A DNA stretch of 50,872 bases from Actinomadura sp. KC06 (GTDB lineage: Bacteria > Actinomycetota > Actinomycetes > Streptosporangiales > Streptosporangiaceae): contig NZ_SMKT01000052.1 of the NCBI RefSeq assembly GCF_004348735.1, positions 1 through 50,872 on the forward strand. Direction: 5' to 3'. The notes under the pieces are model-generated. The model worked only from the letters and a program-made list of their open reading frames with translations. It was not told where the DNA came from and made no database searches. Every line of letters starts with the position of its first letter. Position 1 is the stretch's first letter. The translations under genes and the position numbers were made by a program. Of this stretch, positions 42,544 to 50,666 are shown one piece after another.

Positions 42544-44223
42544 CTAAACCTCCATGGCGAGCGGGGGATCGGGGAGCCGGGACGGATCGTCCCATAGCAG
42601 CGTGAGGTCGCGTCCGCAGTGCGGCTTGTCCTTGGGGGCGACGAGCGCCTCCTTGCGCAGGGCGAGCGCCACCTGGGGCAGGTCGCCGGGGTGTTTGTCG
42701 CCCACGGCGGCGGTCAGCTCGTCGAGCACCCGATGCCCGCGGCAGTCGCCGTGGGCCGGCGCGTCGCACGGCGTACGCGTCCACAGCATGACGGGGATGC
42801 CGTTGTTGAGCGCGGCCGTCAACCGGCTCTTCACCGGACGCGACCCATAGACGAGCACGCAGAAATCGACGTGCGCTTCCAGCCAGTCTTGGAATTCGCT
42901 GCCCTTGCGTGGTTCGTCGCAGGGAATCGGGTGCGGATCGCTGCGGCCGCGTGCGTTCAGCAGCTTCCAGCGATGGTGGGCCTGGTCGCGGCGGATCGAG
43001 TCGGGGCGCAGGCGCTCGACGTCCCGCACGACGACCGGATACCGGCGCATCGGGATCTTGTTGCGGGGGTCGACGTACCACTGCTCGAACGGCTTGCCGA
43101 GCCAGCTCTCCGGCACCGCGAACTCGATCATCCACTCGTGCCCGAACAGCGCCGGCGCGAGCGCGGCCACGCCCTCCTCGACCGCCGCCCTGACCCGCCG
43201 CTCCGGGACGCGCACGGTCGGCCTGGACGGCCCTTCGGCCCCGTCCGTCCAGGTGTGCACGGTGACGTCGAAGGCGTTGTCGAACGTCACCCGCTCCAAC
43301 CGGACGATCACCGACGCGGGCCCCGGACGCGCCGGGCCGGGATCGGCGGGCGCGGCGCCGGCCAGATGCCGCACCGACCAGGCGGCGAGCCGCTGCCGCC
43401 GCGCCTCGGGCAGACGCCGTCCCAGCGCCGCCAGATACCGGACGAGCCGCTCCTCGGCGAGCCCTTCCGCCACATACCGCACCGACGCCCAAGCGGATCG
43501 GAACTCGCCAAGCGGGGGGCGGCCGACCGCCCGTTCCAGGTCGGCGCCGAGCGGTTCGGTGAAGCGCACGCCGTCCAGCAGCTCCCGCAGCTCGCGCCGC
43601 GCCTCCGCCGTCGCCCACCGGAGCGGGAGCCGGTCGTCCAGCTCCTCCCAGTGCGCGCGGAGGCTGGTGACGGGCAGCATCCAGCCGAGCTCCGCGCGGT
43701 CGCCGTGCCGGAGCTCGGCGTTCGTCACCATGCCGATGACCTCGCCCGACGACGTGTCGTACACGGCGGACCCGCTGAAACCCTCCTCCAGCCACTCGCC
43801 CGCGCCCGTCTTCAGCTCCCACCACTCCTGCCGCATGCCGCGGTGCGGGGACGTCGTCACGGCCGCGTGCCGCTCGTTCTGGTCGTGCCGCCGCGGGAAG
43901 CCGCAGACGCCGAACGTCCGGCCGCCGACGGTGCGTTCGTGCAGGTCGTCGGGGGCGGCCAGCCGGGCGGGCGCGTACGGAACCGGCTCGTCCAGTTCGA
44001 GGACGGCGACGTCGCCGGTGTCGCCCTCCCGCAGCCAGCCGCCGCGCCACACGACCCTGGCCGTCAGCCCTTCGCGGAGCCCGGGGAACCCGACCCGCGC
44101 CTCGTCCAGCCCGTGGACGGTGTGCGCGCAGGTCAGCAGCCGCTTCTCAGTGACGAGGAACGCGGCGCCGAGCTTCCCGCCCGCCGGATGGCCGACCCAG
44201 GCGCGCCACTGCCAGTCGTCCAC
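42544..44223 (-). CDS. Trypsin-like protease with VMAP-C domain
   Basis: 559 residues and no signal peptide, so a cytoplasmic protease. The N-terminal trypsin-like domain (1-~200) has the full triad: H34 (LTCAHTV), D71 (DTGDVAVLELD) and S150 (GFSGSAVYD). A middle helical segment (about 205-285) looks like an effector-associated adaptor (ATAEARRELRELLDGVRF). The C-terminal half (about 300-559) matches VMAP-C: beta-rich start, then EFAVPESWLGKPFEQW and a late NNGIPVMLW with a DDPSRLPDP end. In the described vWA-MoxR-VMAP systems such proteins are thought to be activated on sensing invasion. It starts at GTG 44223, 6 nt after the Trypco1 stop. Confidence 0.88.
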   Translation of the reverse strand: MDDWQWRAWVGHPAGGKLGAAFLVTEKRLLTCAHTVHGLDEARVGFPGLREGLTARVVWRGGWLREGDTGDVAVLELDEPVPYAPARLAAPDDLHERTVGGRTFGVCGFPRRHDQNERHAAVTTSPHRGMRQEWWELKTGAGEWLEEGFSGSAVYDTSSGEVIGMVTNAELRHGDRAELGWMLPVTSLRAHWEELDDRLPLRWATAEARRELRELLDGVRFTEPLGADLERAVGRPPLGEFRSAWASVRYVAEGLAEERLVRYLAALGRRLPEARRQRLAAWSVRHLAGAAPADPGPARPGPASVIVRLERVTFDNAFDVTVHTWTDGAEGPSRPTVRVPERRVRAAVEEGVAALAPALFGHEWMIEFAVPESWLGKPFEQWYVDPRNKIPMRRYPVVVRDVERLRPDSIRRDQAHHRWKLLNARGRSDPHPIPCDEPRKGSEFQDWLEAHVDFCVLVYGSRPVKSRLTAALNNGIPVMLWTRTPCDAPAHGDCRGHRVLDELTAAVGDKHPGDLPQVALALRKEALVAPKDKPHCGRDLTLLWDDPSRLPDPPLAMEV

Positions 44224-44229
44224 GTCCGG

Positions 44230-44580
44230 TCACGCCTCCTCCGGGGCTCCGGTTCCCGGCCCCGCCGCCGGCCGGCCCCAGATCATCTTGACCTTGAGAT
44301 GCCCCTCGACGGACGTCTTGGCGATCACGGCTCCGGCCGCCGCGTTCAGCTTGACGCCGAACTCCAGCTCGACCGCGTCCGGGTTCAGCTCGCCGCCGCG
44401 CAGCGCCGCGAGCGCGGTCTCCGCCGCGTCCCGGACGTGCTGGAACGCGTCCTCGAACTTGCCGGCGGCGTCGTGGATCATCCCGCCGGTGCGGGACACC
44501 GACGAGAATCCGGGCTCCCGGTCGTCGGTCTCCACGACGATGGTCCCGTTCTCGGTCTGCCAGCGCACCAGTTCGTTCAC
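44230..44580 (-). CDS. Trypco1 (CU044_2847 family) protein
   Basis: 116 residues, no membrane segment. It begins NELVRWQTENGTIVVETDD and ends in a conserved-looking module (ELNPDAVELEFGVKLNAAAG, VIAKTSVEGHLKVKMIW), the pattern of the trypsin-co-occurring domain 1. Family proteins are encoded next to conflict-system trypsins and may be their substrates or inhibitors; that role is a hypothesis in the literature, not proven. The GTG at 44580 follows GAGGGGG; the open frame extends upstream but only this start gives the family N-terminus. It is first in the operon Trypco1-trypsin/VMAP-C-MoxR-SAV_2336. Confidence 0.85.
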   Translation of the reverse strand: MNELVRWQTENGTIVVETDDREPGFSSVSRTGGMIHDAAGKFEDAFQHVRDAAETALAALRGGELNPDAVELEFGVKLNAAAGAVIAKTSVEGHLKVKMIWGRPAAGPGTGAPEEA

Positions 44581-44677
44581 GTCCGCCCCCTCGTCACGGA
44601 AATCTATCAAGATCATGCGGTGTGTGATGCTTGTGCCGGGGGTTCGCGACCCGCGGGCACGGCCACAGGAGGACACG

Positions 44678-45019
44678 ATGATCACCGTCGACCAGGTGCG
44701 GGCGCTCGCGCTGACGCTTCCGCGCACGTCCGAGCACCTGATCAGGGACCAGGTGAAGTTCCGCGTCGGCTCGATCGTCTACGTCGCCTTCTCCCAGGAC
44801 GAGACCGTGATGGGCTTCGCGTTCCCCAAGGAGGAGCGCGCCGCGCTGATCGAGTCGGAGCCCGCGAAATTCCACCTCCCGCGCGAATCCGACCTGCGCT
44901 TCAACTGGGTCCACGCCTGGACAGACGCACTCGACGAGCCCGAAATGCGGGAACTGGTAGTGGACGCGTGGCGCATGGTCGTCCCGAAGAAGGTCGCCGC
45001 CGCCCGCCTCGGCCTTTAG
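44678..45019 (+). CDS. MmcQ/YjbR family DNA-binding-like protein
   Basis: 113 residues with the compact YjbR/MmcQ fold (CyaY-like): ITVDQVRALALTLPRTSEH at the start, then KFRVGSIVYVAF and a helical end. The family's role is unclear; some members bind DNA. The ATG at 44678 follows AGGAGG. It is divergent from the conflict-system operon (97 nt apart) and converges on the glycosyltransferase gene. No sign that it belongs to either. Confidence 0.87.
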   Translation: MITVDQVRALALTLPRTSEHLIRDQVKFRVGSIVYVAFSQDETVMGFAFPKEERAALIESEPAKFHLPRESDLRFNWVHAWTDALDEPEMRELVVDAWRMVVPKKVAAARLGL

Positions 45020-45046
45020 CGCACCGCGCGGTATCCGCGTTCGTGC

Positions 45047-46528
45047 TTAATTCGCGGTTGCGGGCTGCGGTTCCTTCTCGTCCGGCGTCTCGCTGACCGG
45101 CTTGGCCTTCGACCGGCCGGATGGGACGCTGCGTCCCCACGCCATCGCCGCTGCGAAACACGCGAACGGTAGTGCGGGGAGCAGATACCGGTAGTCGAAG
45201 TCCACGGTGATGGGAGGGACGGCCAGAAGCGTCACACTCGACGTCCAGAACAGGGCCGTCCGCGCGCGCGCCCGCCGCCACACCATTCCGGCCGCCCCAG
45301 CCAGCAGGACGACCCCCAGCACCGTGCCGGGCACTCTCACACGCTCCTGGTAACCGCGCATGACGCCCGCGTACGGCTCCACTATGTGGGTGCGTCCCGT
45401 GCCGTGCGAATACTCACGGACGACCGTCCGCCGGTCGCCGCCGCCGAGCACCGGCAGGTCCGGCTTGCGCGCGGTGGGTTTCGTCGGGAAGTGATACCTG
45501 GCCTCGGTGCCCACGGTCGGGTACTGGCTGCGGTTCCACGAGAACGTCCGGACGAAGAAGTCGTACGACACCACCCGCGCGTAGTCGAGGGGCTGGTTCC
45601 GGATCGCCCACAGGGCGAACCGCTGCGCGTCCGCGTTGGTCTTCTCGTCGAACGCCTCGCCGTTCGTCCAGCCGGTCGGCGAGCCCTCCACCCAGATCTG
45701 GTGGGACGAGGCGGGCCGGTCGTCCTTCGGGCCGTGCGGGCAGAGCCTGGCGATGTCCGGGGGCGGCGTGAACGCGTCGCAGTCGGCGAACGCGGCTGTC
45801 CGTCCCCACAGGAAGATGCCGTCCACCCCGGTCATGCCGAACCGGCCGTGCTCCTGCTGGTACCACGTCGCGTACGCCCCCACCGGCAGGACGAACATCG
45901 CCGCGAGCGCCAGATACGCGGGCCACCGCGTGCGCCGCACCAGCAGATACAGCACCGCGATCAGGAAGAGCGGCACCCCGACCGTCCGCGTGACGGCCGC
46001 CACGCCCAGAAGCGCACCCACCAGCGCCGCCCGCTGCCATCCCGTCGCGCCCGGCTTCGCCAGCAGCAGCATCGCCCCGAACGCCAGGACGGTGAACAGC
46101 GTGTCCGACAGCACCAGGTGCTCGAGCACGATCTGGTAGGAGTCCAGCAGGATCGGCGCGACGGCCACCGCCGCCCACGCCCGCCGCACGTCGAAGTCGC
46201 GCACCAGCATCCGGTAGCCGACCACCGCGAGCCCGATGATCGCCGCATGGTGCAGCGCCGTCACCAGCGCCAGGCTGTGGAGGGGCTTCAGCGTCCACAG
46301 GAAGATCCCGTAACCGGACGGCCGCAGCGGATGCGGAAACGGATCGTTCGCGATCCGCACGAAGTCGTAACTGTCGTTGAACCACAGCACGCCCTGGAAG
46401 CCCAGCGTGGTGATCACGCGGAGCACGATGCCGGCGACCAGCACCACCGCGAACAGCCGGTTCCCCTTCACGGCGTCCACCACGGCCCCAACCGTGGGAC
46501 GGCGGTCGAGCAGAGGGGAGAGCAACAC
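45047..46528 (-). CDS. Polytopic membrane glycosyltransferase (GT39/PMT-like)
   Basis: 493 residues with about 11-12 transmembrane helices. An early periplasmic loop carries LWFNDSYDFVRIANDPF, the Asp-containing loop typical of GT-C enzymes, and the following HPLRPSGYGIFLW resembles the substrate side. A large extracellular segment (about 235-380) lies before the last helices. GT-C enzymes use polyprenyl-phosphate sugars to glycosylate proteins or wall polymers outside the membrane; donor and acceptor are unknown. Start GTG 46528; a TAGGGT box (46538-46533) stands only 4 nt upstream but exactly 7 nt before TTG 46525, which may be the true leaderless start. Confidence 0.85.
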   Translation of the reverse strand: MLLSPLLDRRPTVGAVVDAVKGNRLFAVVLVAGIVLRVITTLGFQGVLWFNDSYDFVRIANDPFPHPLRPSGYGIFLWTLKPLHSLALVTALHHAAIIGLAVVGYRMLVRDFDVRRAWAAVAVAPILLDSYQIVLEHLVLSDTLFTVLAFGAMLLLAKPGATGWQRAALVGALLGVAAVTRTVGVPLFLIAVLYLLVRRTRWPAYLALAAMFVLPVGAYATWYQQEHGRFGMTGVDGIFLWGRTAAFADCDAFTPPPDIARLCPHGPKDDRPASSHQIWVEGSPTGWTNGEAFDEKTNADAQRFALWAIRNQPLDYARVVSYDFFVRTFSWNRSQYPTVGTEARYHFPTKPTARKPDLPVLGGGDRRTVVREYSHGTGRTHIVEPYAGVMRGYQERVRVPGTVLGVVLLAGAAGMVWRRARARTALFWTSSVTLLAVPPITVDFDYRYLLPALPFACFAAAMAWGRSVPSGRSKAKPVSETPDEKEPQPATAN

Positions 46529-46651
46529 CGGGACCCTAACTGTGGGACGTGCGGGCGGACAGAATCCTGTGCCGACCGGACCTCGGCCGCGTCACGCCGG
46601 GGGCGGGGAACCTGGGCTCGCCGTACGCCACCGCCCACGCATCGGCCGAGA

Positions 46652-47206
46652 TCTTACCAGCGCACCTGGGACCCCTCACCCGTCCGTCTCTACCGCAGCG
46701 GCCAGCTCGTCGGCCAGAGCACCAACCCGCTCGCCGGGAACTGGGACGTGCCCGCCGAGTCGGCCACGTTCCGGCTCGACATGTCGTTGCAGCGCTCGGT
46801 CGGCTGGTCGAACTACGTGTCGAGCATCAACGCGCGCTGGACGTTCCCGTCCGCCGAACGTCCCGGCGACCCGTTCGAGGACCAGCTCGGACTCCTCCAG
46901 CCGCGGATCACCGGCGCCTTCGACAGCACCGGACGCGCCCCGTCGGGCGTCACGTTCCCGCTGGACGTGGTCGCCGAGCGCGCCGCGAACGGATCCGCTG
47001 TGACCTCGGCGTCGCTGGAGGCGTCCTTCGACAACGGCGCCACCTGGACCGCGGTGGCGCTGACCCCCAACGGCACCGACCGGTGGACGGCCAACGTCGC
47101 TCATCCGTCCACGCACAACGGTTACGCGGCCCTGCGGTTCAAGGCCGCCGACGGCTCCGGAAACGCGGTGGAACAGACCGTGACCCGCGCCTACGGCCTC
47201 CGCTGA
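46652..47206 (+). pseudogene. C-terminal remnant of a secreted S8 (subtilisin-like) peptidase
   Basis: About 184 residues from SYQRTWDPSPVRLYRSGQ to the stop resemble the C-terminal part of the ~1100-residue secreted S8 peptidases of actinomycetes: a beta domain RSGQLVGQS...RWTFPSA, then a domain with SLEASFDNGATWTAV. No start codon, signal peptide, catalytic Asp/His/Ser domain or ribosome binding site precedes it. The upstream in-frame sequence is antisense to the glycosyltransferase gene. The rest must have been deleted, so this is a relic. A terminator still follows it. Confidence 0.7.
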
Positions 47207-47212
47207 CCCCCT

Positions 47213-47242
47213 CGCGGTCCCGGCCCCGCCCCCAGGACCGCG
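47213..47242 (+). terminator. Terminator hairpin after the S8 remnant
   Basis: CGCGGTCC (47213-47220) pairs with GGACCGCG (47235-47242), 14-nt loop, 6 nt past the stop. Confidence 0.55.
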
Positions 47243-47482
47243 CCACAGCGCCTCACACGCCGGCCATCCGACCCGGCGCCCGGTGCCGCCGCAGGGCACC
47301 CGCCCGCCGGGATTCGTGGCGGCGAAGCCGCGGACAAGCTGATCGGCGATCTGCGCGACATTGCGCGACAATGGGATCTCCAGCGCGTACCCGACCAGCG
47401 CGATCACCAGGGCGAGCAGCGCAAGCCAGTAGACCGGGTTCGGGGTCTAAGACAGCCACGCTGGCCCGCCTGCGGCGCGTGG

Positions 47483-49177
47483 TCACCCGTCCAATATTTC
47501 GAGCATGGGGAGGGTTCCGTCGATGGTGGCGCCGGCGGACTCCGGCGGAATCGCGGTCTCTTCCCGAAGCGCTGTTGTGATCTTCATGGGTACGCGCGGA
47601 GTCACCAGGTACTTGCCGGGTGGCAGCTGCGCTCGCTCCGGGAGGACGATCCTGTACGTCGTCGTCCAACTGCTCATGGTGGCGCATTCCGCCTGGACGA
47701 ACGGCTGGTGCTCGCCCGTCTTTTCGCTGCCTGCAGGAAGGACGACCGCGTCCGTCGTCTTCTGCGGGATGTCATTCCGCTTGACCGGGGGCATCCGGTA
47801 GAAGGCCAGTGCCTGCGAGCCCTCGAAACCACTGCCGAGGCCAATGCTCCATTTGTAGAAATGGGTCTTGGGTGAGCTGGTCCCTTCGCCGAAGCATTGG
47901 CGTCCGCCTCCGGGCGGGTAGTAGACGCCTTCGGGCGTGCGTCCACGGAAGCGCTCTACCAGGCGCACCTCCGTCCCGGCTTTCGCTCTGGCGGGGCTGA
48001 GTGTGTATTTGAAGTCGATGTACGGGGTCTCGGCGGCCGGCATGTTGGCTTGGCCGAGGAGGACGCCGGGCTTGGTGAAGTACGCGTGAACCGCGGTGGT
48101 GCTCGTCCCGCCGACGCTCGGGCCGGGCCAGAAGAACCATGCCGCCATCACGGCGCCGGCCCCCACGGCTCCGAGGCTCGCTGCTCCCTTCGCGCCGCCG
48201 GCCTTGGCCAGGAAACCCTTGGACACGGGAATGCCGGCTTTCGCCAGGCCCGAAGCGGCGGCGCCGACCGCCGTGGAGGAGACCCCGGGTGCGAGGCCGA
48301 GCAATGCCAGGGGAACGGCGGTGGCCACCGTCGCGGCAACGGCGCCGAGCGCGATCAGGCCGCGCCGCTCCCACCCGGCCCCATAAGTCCGGACGGCGAT
48401 CGCCTCAAGTTCCCTGACGAACTCGTAGGCGTTCCACACACGGTCGGACGGGCGCTTGGCTAGACCGCGTCGCACCAACGGGTGCAGGGGCTCGGGCACC
48501 TGCTCCAAGGGGGCCGGGCGTGTGGTGTGCGCGGTCTTCAACTCGGCGAGAGTCGTCCCTCGGAAGGGCCTCTCGCCCGTGACGCATTCGACGAAGACGC
48601 AGGTGGCCGCGTAGATGTCGGTCGCCGGTGTGGCGGGCTCACCGGCCCACTGCTCCGGTGACATGTAGGACGGCGTCCCCGCCTGCCCGGCCTGTCCGGT
48701 CAGGACCGCGATGCCGAAGTCGATGAGCTTGCTCTGCCCGTCGTCCTGGACGAGGACGTTCGCGGGCTTGTAGTCCCGATGGACGACTCCGGCCGCGTGT
48801 GCCGCACCTAACCCGAGCAGCGAGCCCTTCAGCGTCGTCAGCGCGGCTTCGGGCGCCAGCGGCCCGTCGTGCTCGTCCAGGACGCGGCGGAGCGAACGGC
48901 CGGGCACCGCCTCCAGGACGATCGCCGCGCCCCAGGGAGACTCCAAATAGTCGAGCAGCCGTGCCACATGCAGGTCGTTCACCCGCTTCAGCATCACGGC
49001 CTCGTCCCGGAAGACGTTCCGCGCCGCCGTGTCGCTGAGCAGGTCGGCGGCGAGGTACTTGATCGCCACCGGGCCGCCGCCGGACTCGTGGCGCGCGAGC
49101 ACGACCTCTCCCTGCGCGCCCGCGCCCAGTTCGGCGAGCTCGACGTATCCCGGCAGCCGATGCTCGCGCGAGGTCAC
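47483..49177 (-). CDS. Ser/Thr protein kinase with extracellular sensor-like domain
   Basis: 564 residues. The kinase domain (about 10-275) has GAGAQGEVVLAR, K40 (VAIK), HRDYKPAN (D135), DFG (D153) and SPE (MSPEQW). Two hydrophobic segments follow (about 290-315 and 340-365), with an Ala/Gly-rich loop between them; at least one crosses the membrane. The remaining ~195 residues form a beta-rich domain outside, with Cys near QCFGEG and QAECATM, not matching PASTA. It starts at GTG 49177 overlapping the stop of the secreted-protein gene (GTGA). The operon lipoprotein-secreted protein-kinase suggests a signalling unit at the cell surface (inference). Confidence 0.9.
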   Translation of the reverse strand: MTSREHRLPGYVELAELGAGAQGEVVLARHESGGGPVAIKYLAADLLSDTAARNVFRDEAVMLKRVNDLHVARLLDYLESPWGAAIVLEAVPGRSLRRVLDEHDGPLAPEAALTTLKGSLLGLGAAHAAGVVHRDYKPANVLVQDDGQSKLIDFGIAVLTGQAGQAGTPSYMSPEQWAGEPATPATDIYAATCVFVECVTGERPFRGTTLAELKTAHTTRPAPLEQVPEPLHPLVRRGLAKRPSDRVWNAYEFVRELEAIAVRTYGAGWERRGLIALGAVAATVATAVPLALLGLAPGVSSTAVGAAASGLAKAGIPVSKGFLAKAGGAKGAASLGAVGAGAVMAAWFFWPGPSVGGTSTTAVHAYFTKPGVLLGQANMPAAETPYIDFKYTLSPARAKAGTEVRLVERFRGRTPEGVYYPPGGGRQCFGEGTSSPKTHFYKWSIGLGSGFEGSQALAFYRMPPVKRNDIPQKTTDAVVLPAGSEKTGEHQPFVQAECATMSSWTTTYRIVLPERAQLPPGKYLVTPRVPMKITTALREETAIPPESAGATIDGTLPMLEILDG

Positions 49178-49920
49178 TGGCCCGTGTTGGTCTGGATCTC
49201 GCTGACGACGAGCGGCGTGGGCGGCGATGTCATGGTCATGGTTCCGAGGTCGCCCTGCTGGGGATCGCAAGCGGGACCCTCGCACGTCCAGGTGACGTTC
49301 CAGGTGATCGTGGCGGTGATCTCGTACTTGCCGCCAGGCTGGCCCGCCGAAGACCGCTTGTAGGTGTAATGGCAGGTCTTGCCGTCCTTGCTTCCCGCAG
49401 TGACGCAAGTTTTCTGGGTCTCGCCCATGTTCCAGGTGACGGACGAGGGCCGCGCGGTGGCCTGGATCATCATCTGGCCGGGCTCGCCGATCGGGCGTGT
49501 CTGGACGACGTCGAAGCCCTCGACCCAGAGGGAGGTCCGCACCTGGACGTAGGTCTTGCCGTCCGGCGCGGTGTGCACGACCGGCGTCGGCAGCACGGCG
49601 GAACTCTTCGCCACCGCGACCCAGTCGAGGGTGGTGGCGGCTGCCGGCGGAGGCGCGCCACCGTTGTCGACGGGCACGAAGCCCTGTGCCTCGTTCGCGG
49701 TGAGGCCCTCGGGCGGTGGGGGCTCCACAGGTCCGGAGTTCCCGCCGGTTCCGCCTCCGCCGGTTCCGCCGCTCCCACCGCCGCCCTTGTCCGACCAGTT
49801 GCACGTGAGCCCCTTGCAGGGAGCCGCCAGGGCCGGGACGGCGGTGAGCAAGGGGGTCGCGAGGACCGCGGCGATGATCGCGGCGGAGGATGCGCGGCGG
49901 CTGGTGCTGTGGGGAGACAT
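49174..49920 (-). CDS. Secreted Gly-rich protein of unknown function
   Basis: 248 residues. Signal peptide (RRASS, then AAIIAAVLATPLLTAV, cleavage after PALA at about 32). The mature N-terminus is CKGLTCNWSDKGGGGSGG, a Gly-rich spacer, then a beta-rich domain with paired Cys (TCVTAG, TCHYTY, CEGPACDP) probably forming disulfides. I do not recognise the family. The ATG at 49920 follows GGAAGGG. It ends overlapping the kinase start by 4 nt and begins 23 nt after the lipoprotein gene, so it is the middle gene of a three-gene operon and may interact with the kinase's outer domain (inference). Confidence 0.82.
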   Translation of the reverse strand: MSPHSTSRRASSAAIIAAVLATPLLTAVPALAAPCKGLTCNWSDKGGGGSGGTGGGGTGGNSGPVEPPPPEGLTANEAQGFVPVDNGGAPPPAAATTLDWVAVAKSSAVLPTPVVHTAPDGKTYVQVRTSLWVEGFDVVQTRPIGEPGQMMIQATARPSSVTWNMGETQKTCVTAGSKDGKTCHYTYKRSSAGQPGGKYEITATITWNVTWTCEGPACDPQQGDLGTMTMTSPPTPLVVSEIQTNTGQ

Positions 49921-49943
49921 CGTGTGCCCTTCCCTGCGGACCG

Positions 49944-50510
49944 TCAGCATGGCTTGTCCCGGATGGTGGCGGCGACTTTCCATGCACCGGAGTCGTACTG
50001 GACGGTCGCTCGGTACACGTAGGCGGTACCCGGGCCTCCGTCGATGCGCTTGCCCGTCTTCGCCGAGTAGCGGTAGGCGGCGAGCGTGCGGACGCAGTCG
50101 ATGACGTAGATCTTCGTGCTGTCCCTCGCGCGAGCGTAGACGCGGGGGTTGAGCGTGTTGGTGAAGCGCCAGATCTCGCCCTTGGCCTTGGTGGCCTCCA
50201 CGTCCCTCGTGACCTGGCTGAGGAGCGGGTCCATCGCGACGGCGGGCAGGTCACCGGCGTTGTTGGTCTCGTACGCCTTCATGTAGGCGGCCTGGTAGTC
50301 GCGGTAGCGCTTGAGGGCCGTTTTGTAGAGCTGCTTCTCTGGGATGCCGGACGGGGCCGCGGCGGCGGGGGCCGGGGCGGCGCCGTCGTCAAGGGAGCCG
50401 TTGGGGGCGAGTTCGCCGCTGGAGGACGAGCCGGACGAACCGCACCCGGCGGCCAGGCAGGCGGTCAGAAGGAGTCCCAGCGAGGGGGTTCTGACCAACC
50501 GGGCGCGCAT
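49944..50510 (-). CDS. Lipoprotein of unknown function
   Basis: 188 residues. Lipobox LAAGC (lipidated Cys at about 23) after a short basic n-region and a hydrophobic core. A Ser/Gly/Ala/Pro linker leads to a globular domain (about 60-188) with helical YKTALKRYRDYQAAYMKAYE and a beta-rich end ATVQYDSGAWKVAATIRDKPC; the fold may be cystatin/NTF2-like but this is weak. The start 50510 is favoured because AGGG lies 6 nt upstream of it; ATG 50516 is only 2 residues longer. First gene of the operon with a secreted protein and a kinase. Confidence 0.8.
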   Translation of the reverse strand: MRARLVRTPSLGLLLTACLAAGCGSSGSSSSGELAPNGSLDDGAAPAPAAAAPSGIPEKQLYKTALKRYRDYQAAYMKAYETNNAGDLPAVAMDPLLSQVTRDVEATKAKGEIWRFTNTLNPRVYARARDSTKIYVIDCVRTLAAYRYSAKTGKRIDGGPGTAYVYRATVQYDSGAWKVAATIRDKPC

Positions 50511-50666
50511 CGCCATCCCTGAGCGGCAGCCGACAACGGGGCGGAATACGCGCAGAAGCTTACAGAGGCGCGTGTGGCGAGAAAAGGGATTCGTTGGGGA
50601 CGGCTTGACCTCTACTGAGCTTGAGGTAGCAGGCTTCAGGTGAATGCCGTGATGGGAGGGGTTCTT

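Noticed and set aside
44581..44727. Longer N-terminus for the Trypco1 gene
   Set aside because: The upstream residues are Ser/Arg-rich and antisense to the MmcQ leader. The GTG at 44580 has a strong ribosome binding site and gives the family N-terminus.
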